From the NCBI GenBank assembly GCA_003454665.1, contig DMKB01000072.1, positions 1 to 13,141 on the forward strand: DNA of 13,141 bases. The letters run 5' to 3'. The notes under the pieces are model-generated. The model searched no databases. It was not told where the DNA came from and worked only from the letters and a program-made list of their open reading frames with translations. The DNA comes from Nitrospiraceae bacterium (lineage in GTDB: Bacteria; Nitrospirota; UBA9217). This document shows, in pieces, positions 7,257-13,141 of this stretch (the stretch's first letter is position 1; every line of letters starts with the position of its first letter). Both the position numbers and the translations under genes were made by a program.

Positions 7257-8300
7257 CTATTTAGTCGCTATGGTAAAGAATATTACGCCGGAGTGATCAC
7301 GAGTATAAGCAAGGCTTTCGGAGGATATCCCTGCCTTCTCAAACAGAGATCGAACGTCATCTTCTGTTCGTTGTATGAAAGCATCCCATGATACCAGCCA
7401 GTGATAATCAAAGGTCTTATAAGAGCGGCTGTCTTTGAAGGTCGCCATAAACTTCCCGCCGTCATTGAGCAGGCCTGTAAGTGATTTGAGCAAGGCGATA
7501 AGGACATCATTGTTCAGGTAATCAAATAAGCCGATGCTGTATATCACATCCTGTTTACCGAATTGCTCAAGGTTCCGCTCCTGATTCACCATTTTTAATG
7601 CATTGTATTTTCGACACTCGACCCTGTCCGGCACAAGGCCGGCAGAAGATAACAGATTGGTGGAAAAGTCCAGCGCTCGGGGGTCAAAGTCGATACACAT
7701 TACCTTGGCTTCAGATTTTTCAATTTCAGCAGAAAGCTGAAAAATCTCGCGGCAGGAACCACACGCAATATTGAGTATCTTCGGTTTTTTTCTATTTTCC
7801 AATTCTGTTTTTAAGAGCTCCCGCAGCGTTTCTTTTCGCTCTCGGACCGCCACGGCAAGGGTAGTTGACAGGAAATACTCATCCAAATAATAGCCGATGC
7901 CTTCTGATTTTGGCGTATTGCTATAAACATCTTCAAGCATCGTATAATCTCCGGGATACCCCAGCGGCCATGTCCGGGCATGATTCATAAGATAGCTTTT
8001 AGAAAAAACATCGTGCGTTTTCTCGCGAAAACGGATCTGTGTTTCCCTGATGATGGACGTATTCTGCCCGGCGTTTTTGTCGAATTCTTCGCACGCTGCT
8101 CCCATTATGATGATGGCCTGTGTGATTTCCTCTAGCAGGTCATTGGAGTATTCGTTGGAATTGTGGCATCTCTTCTCGATATCCTCAAGCTGCTTGTTGA
8201 AATGATTTATTGCATTATCCAGCAAAACGTTATCCGCCTCCTCTTCGTCGTCAACAGGAGTGCCATCCGGATTGCTCCGTGTGGATTTTTCATTTTTCAT
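7257..8300 (-). CDS. SAM-dependent methyltransferase with GYPGDY domain (PhcB-like)
   Basis: The C-terminal half of this 347-residue protein is a class I methyltransferase: motif I ILNIACGSCRE at 175-185, acidic Asp204 in CIDFDP for the ribose, and later strands around IYSIGLFDYL (253-262) and GGKFMATF (281-288). The first 160 residues are helical and contain WPLGYPGDYTMLEDVY (111-126) and an AVAVRERKETLREL segment. This arrangement is seen in methyltransferases annotated for 3-hydroxypalmitic acid methyl ester synthesis, such as Ralstonia PhcB, and in their cyclic-nucleotide-domain relatives. The substrate cannot be read from sequence. The gene is clearly AT-richer than its surroundings. It precedes the histidine kinase gene, as phcB precedes phcS, which suggests a signal-maker and sensor pair. 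No Shine-Dalgarno sequence is evident before the ATG; a weak promoter (TTGCAC, 17 bases, TACATT) lies at 8413-8385. Confidence 0.85.
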   Translation of the reverse strand: MKNEKSTRSNPDGTPVDDEEEADNVLLDNAINHFNKQLEDIEKRCHNSNEYSNDLLEEITQAIIIMGAACEEFDKNAGQNTSIIRETQIRFREKTHDVFSKSYLMNHARTWPLGYPGDYTMLEDVYSNTPKSEGIGYYLDEYFLSTTLAVAVRERKETLRELLKTELENRKKPKILNIACGSCREIFQLSAEIEKSEAKVMCIDFDPRALDFSTNLLSSAGLVPDRVECRKYNALKMVNQERNLEQFGKQDVIYSIGLFDYLNNDVLIALLKSLTGLLNDGGKFMATFKDSRSYKTFDYHWLVSWDAFIQRTEDDVRSLFEKAGISSESLAYTRDHSGVIFFTIATK

Positions 8301-9055
8301 TAATAATTTAAAGAGTTACGCTCAACAGTCCTACAAACCAGCATCAGAACCGCGTACCCCTCACCTCATTTCGCCACTCCATAAAATGTAACATAAATAG
8401 TACTTTAGTGCAAGGTAGGGTCCAAGAAAAAAACGCCTCAAAATCAATGGCATATTATGATATATCGGTAAATAAATCAACGCAAACCAGTTATGTACGG
8501 CAATACCTTTTTTTTGGTTATATTTTTGGGAATTGTACTCTGAATCCTCAGGTGGGCAGAGAAACCCATATTCTCGAACCCATCACTCCGGTGATAGACT
8601 ACAAAGGTCGAATCATCGCCGATTAATGAATACCGGCACGAAACGCAGGCACTGGGATGTGATTTCCCGTAGTGATGTGAGCACGTTTTTGCGTAGTCTG
8701 TGTTGATCACGTTTCCGGAAGAGATTCGCAAAAAGTCCAACCTTGCTTAAACCTCGCCTCTCGCATGAGGAGCCGTGCCCAGCGGCGACATTCGGTGAAA
8801 ATTCACGTTTCCCCGCTTTATGGATCAACAGCATTCTTCTTCCTGCTACAGGTCCGACGAATCCGCTCTTCAGGGGATTATTACCTTGCTTTTTCATATA
8901 CATTATGATAGCTTAAAAATGTGAATACAATCGGTATCTTATGGAGCGGCACGGAGAAGCCGTACACGCGGGCAGCCCGCAACCGATTTCCCATAATGAA
9001 CTGTGATGAAAAATAACGTTACGATATCATCCGCACTTCAGGAGGATAGAAACCG
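8301..9055. other. Non-coding stretch between divergent units, no supported gene
   Basis: These 755 bases separate the leftward methyltransferase gene from the rightward CsgG/FlgT-like gene and should hold both promoters. Overlapping open frames of 72 to 96 codons exist on both strands (8408-8626 plus, 8477-8740 minus, 8613-8903 minus). None has a good ribosome binding site or a protein sequence I recognise. The left half is strongly AT-rich. An eight-base stem TTTTTGCG/CGCAAAAA (8686-8693 and 8727-8734) and a small ATCAC-TCCG-GTGAT hairpin (8582-8595) are visible. A weak plus-strand promoter (TTACCT at 8881, 17 bases, TATGAT at 8904) could serve the downstream gene. The stretch may include decayed genes. 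Confidence 0.5.
8930..8996 (+). other. Interlocking inverted repeats in the probable leader of the CsgG/FlgT-like gene
   Basis: ATCGGT (8930-8935) is complementary to ACCGAT (8982-8987), and TTATGG (8939-8944) to CCATAA (8991-8996). The two pairs alternate (A B A' B'), a pseudoknot-like order. Between them lie ACGG-AGAAG-CCGT (8951-8963) and GCGGG-CAG-CCCGC (8968-8980), two further hairpins. There is no T-run, so it is not an ordinary terminator. I do not recognise a known riboswitch in it. It lies 59 bases before the start codon. Confidence 0.35.
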
Positions 9056-10429
9056 ATGAGAAACATCCTTTTCAGTTTCGCAATGATACTGTATTTTACT
9101 TCTGCCCTTGTCAGTCCTGCTCTTGCCAAATCAAAAAAAGTACGGATCGCCGTTCTGGACTTCCAGGTGCAGGGTGAAGTTCGAGAATCCGCGGATATGG
9201 GAAAAATCGTCGCGGAGTGGCTCATCACGGCGCTGGTTCAAGAGGGTCGATTTGACGTCATCGAGAGAAGATTACTGAAAAAAGTCCTGGAAGAGCAAAA
9301 GATGGGCGTCACCGGGCTTGTCGATGAAAGCAGCGCGTCAAAACTCGGCAAAGTGCTCGGAGCAAAAATTGTCATCAGCGGCTCCGTGATGGCCTTTCAT
9401 AAAGTGATGGAGGTCAATGCCAGGATCATTGAAGTGGAAAGCAGCTCTATCATCGCCGCAGAGAATGTAAAAAGCTCGAACACCGCCAAGCTTGAAGACC
9501 TTGTCGTGCGCATGGCCGAAAAAATCATCAAGGATTTTCCGCTTGAAGGATACATTGTCCTGCGGGATGGGGACAAGATCCTTATCGATCTCGGTAAACG
9601 GACGGGCGTAAAACCGGGGATGCGGTTCATTGTTTTCAAAGAAGGCCTGCCCATTAAACACCCCAAAACCGGGGAAATCCTTGATATAGAAAAAATCCAG
9701 ATGGGCAGCATTGAAATAGGCGACGTTAAGCGTAATACCTCGGATGCCGTCATCCTTCAGGAAACCACTCCGAATGCGATCGCGACCGGCCAGTTGGTAA
9801 AAAGCATGACGCAGGCGGCGCCCTATGTAAAACCCCGCAGGCCGAAGGGACGGGCATATGCGTTCAAGGCACTGCCGTTAACCGACGCGAGCCTCGACTC
9901 GGACATACGGGCCGTCAACGAGCGTATAGAAAATGTCAGGCGGTTAAAGGACAGCCGCAACGTTGCGTGGAAACGAGAGTATAAGAACGTCGTGCGCGAG
10001 CTCAAAGTACTGAACAAACGATACCGGCGGTCTCCTGCCGTCTACCTCTCCTACGCAAAGCTTTTCGATGCGATCGGGAAAATGCCGCATGCCTACAAAT
10101 GGATCAACAAGGCGAAATCAGCGGATCCACAGTATATAGACGCTTACCTGTTCAAGGGCGACATGCACTATGGCGCGGCAATGAAGTTGAGGCCGAAAAA
10201 GAGGAGAAAGAGCGGGCATACGAAGCGCGCACGGAAGGCGTACACAGCAGCCCTCAAGGTCACCGATGACAAAACGACGCATGCGATTCTGTATCTCAGG
10301 ATCGGGAACGTCTATGCCGATCTGCGCAACGACCCGAAAAATGCGAAGGAATACTGGCAAAAAGCCGTATCAGCCGCTCCCGGCAGCGCAGCTGCACGGT
10401 CGGCCAACAAACGATTAAGCGCAAGTTAG
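9056..10429 (+). CDS. Exported CsgG/FlgT-like protein with TPR-like C-terminus
   Basis: The 457-residue product starts with a signal peptide (hydrophobic core 4-20, likely cleavage after ALA at 24), so the mature protein is periplasmic or at the outer membrane. Residues 28-160 form a CsgG/LpoB/TolB-N-like alpha-beta domain: VRIAVLDFQ, a helix in AEWLITALVQEGRFDVIERRLL, and AKIVISGSV. Residues 164-250 (GYIVLRDGDKILIDLGKRTGVKPGM onward) resemble the C-terminal beta domain of FlgT. The last 150 residues have TPR-like helical pairs (for example 328-360 and 410-440) interrupted by a basic stretch, RPKKRRKSGHTKR. There is no lipobox cysteine, unlike CsgG and LpoB. AGGAGG lies ten bases before the ATG. 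It stands alone between structured intergenic regions, and its partner (flagellum, secretion channel or cell-wall enzyme) cannot be told. Confidence 0.8.
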   Translation: MRNILFSFAMILYFTSALVSPALAKSKKVRIAVLDFQVQGEVRESADMGKIVAEWLITALVQEGRFDVIERRLLKKVLEEQKMGVTGLVDESSASKLGKVLGAKIVISGSVMAFHKVMEVNARIIEVESSSIIAAENVKSSNTAKLEDLVVRMAEKIIKDFPLEGYIVLRDGDKILIDLGKRTGVKPGMRFIVFKEGLPIKHPKTGEILDIEKIQMGSIEIGDVKRNTSDAVILQETTPNAIATGQLVKSMTQAAPYVKPRRPKGRAYAFKALPLTDASLDSDIRAVNERIENVRRLKDSRNVAWKREYKNVVRELKVLNKRYRRSPAVYLSYAKLFDAIGKMPHAYKWINKAKSADPQYIDAYLFKGDMHYGAAMKLRPKKRRKSGHTKRARKAYTAALKVTDDKTTHAILYLRIGNVYADLRNDPKNAKEYWQKAVSAAPGSAAARSANKRLSAS

Positions 10430-10450
10430 GAACCCGCTGGACGACGTCAC

Positions 10451-10521
10451 CTGAAGAGAGACCGACGGCCATCGTATCCGTGGGCCGGGCGCCCGGCCCC
10501 CGGATATGATGGCCTCTTCAG
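10451..10521. repeat. Large near-perfect inverted repeat (hairpin) after the CsgG/FlgT-like gene
   Basis: The arms 10467-10490 and 10491-10514 are complementary at 22 of 24 positions and meet in a perfect GGGC|GCCC centre with no loop. One of the two differences is a G-T wobble in the RNA. An outer arm, CTGAAGA (10451-10457) with TCTTCAG (10515-10521), extends it past a nine-base bulge. No T-run follows on either strand, so this is not a standard intrinsic terminator. It may still protect or end the upstream transcript, or be a member of a dispersed palindromic repeat family. Confidence 0.85.
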
Positions 10522-10679
10522 TTCGCCGCAGTTCTGCAACGCTTCTCTCCCGGCATCCCCGTTAAGAAATCGCCCATCGGCCATGCATATATAAACGTTA
10601 CGGCAGCTACCCCGTACTGACCCGGCGCTTGCTTTGACGTCGCTGCATGCCGCTAACGTGTTATTTTCCATTTGATTTT

Positions 10680-10700
10680 TGAATATGTTTATGATACTTT
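10680..10700 (+). promoter_or_regulatory. Possible argD promoter with an ARG-box-like half site
   Basis: TTGATT (10672-10677) and TACTTT (10695-10700) are 17 bases apart and place the transcript start at or near the ATG at 10707. A better -10 match, TATGAT, sits at 10690-10695 but lacks a spaced -35. No Shine-Dalgarno sequence precedes argD. TGAATATGTTTATGA (10680-10694) is an imperfect palindrome whose left half matches the TGAAT of ArgR operators and whose right half is poor. Both calls are weak. Confidence 0.3.
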
Positions 10701-10706
10701 TTCGCT

Positions 10707-11900
10707 ATGATTACGACAGACATCTTGACGGACGCTCAAACATACCTCATGAACACCTACGCGCGCCAGCCCCTCGTCCTCATCAAGGGCCGGGGCACGA
10801 AGGTCTATGATTCAGACGGAAGAGAATATCTCGATTTCGTCTCAGGCGTGGCGACGAACAATCTCGGCCACTGCCATCCCCGCGTGGTCGTGGCGCTCCA
10901 GAAGCAGGCACAGCGGCTCATGCACGTTTCGAACCACTTTCACAATGAACCGCAGATACACCTTGCCAGGGAACTGGTGCGGCGTTCTTTTGCGGACAAG
11001 GTCTTTTTCTGCAACTCCGGCACCGAGGCAGTCGAAGCAGCGGTGAAACTTGCCCGACGATACAGCCGTGAAGTCCTGCGTCGGGACCGTCATGAAATCA
11101 TTACCATGCGCGGATCGTTCCACGGCCGCACGATGGGCTCGCTGGCGGCAACGGCCCAGGAGAAACTCCAGAAGACATTCGAGCCCCTTGTCCCCGGATT
11201 TCGGTATGTGCCCTTCAATGACGCGGGGGCAGTGGAGCGGGCCGTGAACGAGCAGACCTGCGCAGTGCTTGTTGAACCCATCCAGGGCGAGGGAGGGGTG
11301 AATGTACCCAATGATGGATATCTCCGGGAGCTGCGCGGCATCTGCGATAACCACGATCTGCTGTTCATGCTCGACGAGATTCAGACAGGGATGGGGCGTA
11401 CGGGGAAGTTTTTTGCCTACGAACACGCCGATGTATCACCGGATGTGATGATGCTGGCAAAGGGGCTTGGTGGCGGTATGGCCATCGGGGCGCTGCTGAC
11501 AACGAGCACGGCCGCGCAGGCCTTCTCCCCGGGCTCCCATGGCACGACTTTTGGCGGGAACCCCCTCGCCTGCGCCGCGGCTCTTGCCTCCCTTGAAACA
11601 ATCATTGAAGACGATATCATCGTACCGTCAGCCGGGGACCTCGGCCGCATTTTTCTGAAGGGCCTGGAAGACCTTAAGAGCAGATACGCATTCATTAAGA
11701 GTGTTCGGGGACAAGGTTTGCTCCTCGGCATGGAGCTGGATTTCGAGGGGAAGGAAATCGTGACGGCCTGCCTCAAGGAAGGATTTTTGATCAACTGCAC
11801 CATGGACACGGTTCTGCGATTCATGCCCCCGCTCATTATCAGCAGCGAAGAGATAGACCTGCTCCTTGAAACCCTTGACAGGATTTTTAAAAAGCGCTGA
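10707..11900 (+). CDS. argD: Acetylornithine aminotransferase
   Basis: ArgD makes N-acetylornithine from N-acetylglutamate semialdehyde and glutamate; in many bacteria it also works in lysine synthesis. The 397-residue class III aminotransferase has YLMNTYARQPLVL near the start, then FCNSGTEAVEAAVKLAR at 101-117, GSFHGRTMGSLAAT at 136-149 and EPIQGEGGV at 190-198. LDEIQTGMGRTG with Asp223 contacts the cofactor, Lys252 in LAKGLGGGM is the PLP lysine, and GTTFGGNPLACAAA is at 279-292. Length and motifs match the family fully. The start at 10707 gives the usual short lead-in before the NTYAR motif, although no ribosome binding site is visible. argF follows 161 bases downstream on the same strand, with a terminator-like hairpin between them. 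GC-rich codon use contrasts with the region near 8 kb. Confidence 0.95.
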   Translation: MITTDILTDAQTYLMNTYARQPLVLIKGRGTKVYDSDGREYLDFVSGVATNNLGHCHPRVVVALQKQAQRLMHVSNHFHNEPQIHLARELVRRSFADKVFFCNSGTEAVEAAVKLARRYSREVLRRDRHEIITMRGSFHGRTMGSLAATAQEKLQKTFEPLVPGFRYVPFNDAGAVERAVNEQTCAVLVEPIQGEGGVNVPNDGYLRELRGICDNHDLLFMLDEIQTGMGRTGKFFAYEHADVSPDVMMLAKGLGGGMAIGALLTTSTAAQAFSPGSHGTTFGGNPLACAAALASLETIIEDDIIVPSAGDLGRIFLKGLEDLKSRYAFIKSVRGQGLLLGMELDFEGKEIVTACLKEGFLINCTMDTVLRFMPPLIISSEEIDLLLETLDRIFKKR

Positions 11901-11928
11901 AACACCGATGACGGGAGCGTACCGTAAC

Positions 11929-11963
11929 GGCGGCGTCTCGCGGGAAGCCGCCTGTTCCTTTTT
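11929..11963 (+). terminator. Terminator-like hairpin between argD and argF
   Basis: GGCGGC (11929-11934) pairs perfectly with GCCGCC (11947-11952) across a 12-base loop. A T-rich run (TGTTCC, then TTTTT at 11959-11963) follows. It lies 28 bases after the argD stop. The T-run starts some bases away from the stem, so termination may be partial, allowing read-through into argF. Confidence 0.5.
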
Positions 11964-12061
11964 ATGCGGAATGACGAACAGATCCACTTCCCGGGACGGG
12001 AGAACATGAATGGTATGCTCACCACACGCCGGACGCTCGGGTAAACGAATTCGGAGATTTC

Positions 12062-13000
12062 ATGAAAAAAGACCTGCTCACCATTCACGATTTTGAGAAG
12101 AATGACCTGGACTATATCCTTGAACGCTCGTCGTGGCTCAAAGAGAGACAGAAAAACGGCACGCCCCACCACCCGCTGCAATCCAGAACCCTCGGGATGA
12201 TCTTCGAAAAATCGTCGACGCGCACGCGGGTATCCTTTGAGGTAGGAATGTACCAGCTCGGGGGACAGGCCCTCTTTCTCTCGGCGAACGACTTGCAGCT
12301 CGGCCGGGGAGAACCTATCGCCGATACGGCCCGAACGCTCTCCCGCTACCTCGACGCCGTCATGATCAGAACCTTTGCCCAGGCCGTTGTAGAGGAACTG
12401 GCGCGCCATGCCTCGATCCCGGTGATCAACGGCCTCACCGACCTGCACCACCCCTGCCAGGCCCTCGCCGACCTGCTGACGATCAAAGAAAAACGGGGCA
12501 CCCTCGCAGGGCTCAAGCTCGCCTATGTGGGAGACGGCAATAATGTGGCAAATTCACTGATCCAGGCCTGTACGAAGATGGGAATGCACATCAGCATTGC
12601 CTGTCCGCGGGGGTACGAACCCGATGCGACAATCGTAGGCGATGCAATGAGCCAGGCGAATCAGATGGGTTCACGTCTTGAAATCACGCCGGACCCCTTT
12701 CACGCCGCACAGGGCGCCGACGTTGTGTATACCGACGTTTGGGCAAGCATGGGGCAGGAGCCGGAACAGGCAGCGCGAATGAAAGCATTCGCGGGTTTCC
12801 AGGTAAATGCGGAGCTCATGAATGTCGCGGGTCCGGATGCGCTCGTGATGCACTGCTTGCCCGCCCACCGGGGTGAAGAAATTGCCGCTGAGGTGATCGA
12901 CGGCCCCCGGTCCATTGTCTTCGACCAGGCGGAAAACCGGCTTCATACGCAAAAGGCGGTGCTTGAGATGCTGATTGCAGGTGACCATAGTGCAACCTGA
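12062..13000 (+). CDS. argF: Ornithine carbamoyltransferase
   Basis: It joins carbamoyl phosphate and ornithine to give citrulline in arginine synthesis. The 312-residue protein has the carbamoyl phosphate loop STRTR at 52-56 followed by VSFE, HPCQ at 130-133, the nucleotide-fold-like AYVGDGNNVANSL near 154-166, DVWASMG at 225-231 for the ornithine side, and HCLPAHRG at 264-271 with catalytic Cys265. These separate it from aspartate carbamoyltransferase. A GGAG five bases before the ATG supports the start. It follows argD on the same strand, matching the common argD-argF order, where argG often comes next; no argG start is recognisable in the remaining 141 bases. Confidence 0.96.
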   Translation: MKKDLLTIHDFEKNDLDYILERSSWLKERQKNGTPHHPLQSRTLGMIFEKSSTRTRVSFEVGMYQLGGQALFLSANDLQLGRGEPIADTARTLSRYLDAVMIRTFAQAVVEELARHASIPVINGLTDLHHPCQALADLLTIKEKRGTLAGLKLAYVGDGNNVANSLIQACTKMGMHISIACPRGYEPDATIVGDAMSQANQMGSRLEITPDPFHAAQGADVVYTDVWASMGQEPEQAARMKAFAGFQVNAELMNVAGPDALVMHCLPAHRGEEIAAEVIDGPRSIVFDQAENRLHTQKAVLEMLIAGDHSAT

Positions 13001-13141
13001 ACAAATCCGCACGGAAATACCTGCAAAGCATCGTACTCTGAAACGTTTGGTGTACCTATCGTTCAGCAAACCGACTCTTGATTTTATCTCGGATTTGGGT
13101 GCGCGGGAACCGGGGCTGGATTTCGTAACGGCGGCATCCCC
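12990..13141 (+). CDS. Possible start of a further gene overlapping the argF end (cut by the right edge)
   Basis: A GTG at 12990, with AGGTGA five bases upstream, opens a frame that overlaps the last 11 bases of argF and stays open for 50 codons to the window edge, while the other two plus frames close. The translation begins MQPEQIRTEIPAKHRTLKR and matches no family I know. Short, ribosome-binding-site-led overlaps are common inside operons, but a 50-codon open frame can also occur by chance. Confidence 0.3.
   Translation, partial: MQPEQIRTEIPAKHRTLKRLVYLSFSKPTLDFISDLGAREPGLDFVTAAS

Noticed and set aside
8770..8811. Group II intron domain V resemblance on the plus strand (GAGCCGTG ... GGTGAAAATT ... 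CACGTTTC).
   Set aside because: The element is 42 rather than 34 bases, the 3' arm carries a pairing mismatch, and no reverse transcriptase, domain VI or other intron parts are found upstream or downstream. It may be coincidence or a very decayed remnant.
8613..8903. A 96-codon minus-strand frame, with neighbours at 8477-8740 (minus) and 8408-8626 (plus).
   Set aside because: The frames overlap each other, have no ribosome binding site, and show no recognisable protein family; treated as non-coding or decayed.
10447..10671. A 74-codon minus-strand frame covering the long hairpin before argD.
   Set aside because: Half of it is the inverted repeat itself, the translation matches no family I know, and no ribosome binding site precedes it.
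11417..12451. A 344-codon open frame on the minus strand across argD and argF.
   Set aside because: It is antisense to two certain enzymes, has no recognisable domain, and is the kind of shadow frame expected opposite GC-rich genes.

Overview
The window looks like chromosomal DNA of a Gram-negative, probably anaerobic bacterium, most likely Desulfobacterota (the former Deltaproteobacteria). This rests on gene content and order: an AlaC-type aminotransferase, homoserine dehydrogenase and threonine synthase run with a TusA/ThiF/JAMM sulfur-transfer set, and argD is followed by argF. No 16S or other taxonomic marker is present, so the placement is tentative. Most of the window is fairly GC-rich. 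The stretch from about 7.2 to 9.0 kb is visibly richer in A+T.

Left part (1-4898, minus strand). A near-consensus promoter at 4870-4898 faces a run of six genes, read right to left: an alanine-type aminotransferase (alaC), homoserine dehydrogenase (hom), a TusA-family sulfur carrier, a ThiF/MoeB/HesA-family adenylyltransferase, a JAMM (M67) metalloprotease, and the N-terminal 81 codons of threonine synthase (thrC), which runs off the left edge. The last two are joined by a one-base TAATG overlap. The three middle genes are the parts of a protein-thiocarboxylate sulfur relay, as in CysO/Mec of mycobacteria and HcyS/HcyF/HcyD of Wolinella. Their position inside a homoserine/threonine operon suggests sulfur delivery to a homoserine-derived acceptor, that is homocysteine synthesis. 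The ubiquitin-like carrier itself is not in the window.

Middle part (5002-9055, minus strand then non-coding). A methyltransferase with a GYPGDY domain, resembling the PhcB/3-hydroxypalmitate methyl ester synthesis family, is followed after 80 bases by a membrane-bound PAS hybrid histidine kinase. The pair recalls quorum-sensing phcB-phcS loci. A 755-base stretch (8301-9055) then separates divergent transcription units and holds no gene I can support, but its right end has interlocking inverted repeats in the probable leader of the next gene.

Right part (9056-13141, plus strand). An exported CsgG/FlgT-like protein with a TPR-like tail is followed by a large, almost perfect 71-base hairpin. 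Next come argD and argF, consecutive steps of arginine synthesis, separated by a terminator-like hairpin. A possible further gene begins at a GTG inside the end of argF and is cut by the window edge.

The observations most worth following are the sulfur-relay operon with a missing carrier, the methyltransferase-kinase pair, and two gene starts (the kinase and argD) whose -10-like boxes lie so close to the ATG that leaderless or near-leaderless messages are likely. No tRNA, rRNA, CRISPR array or intact mobile element was seen.
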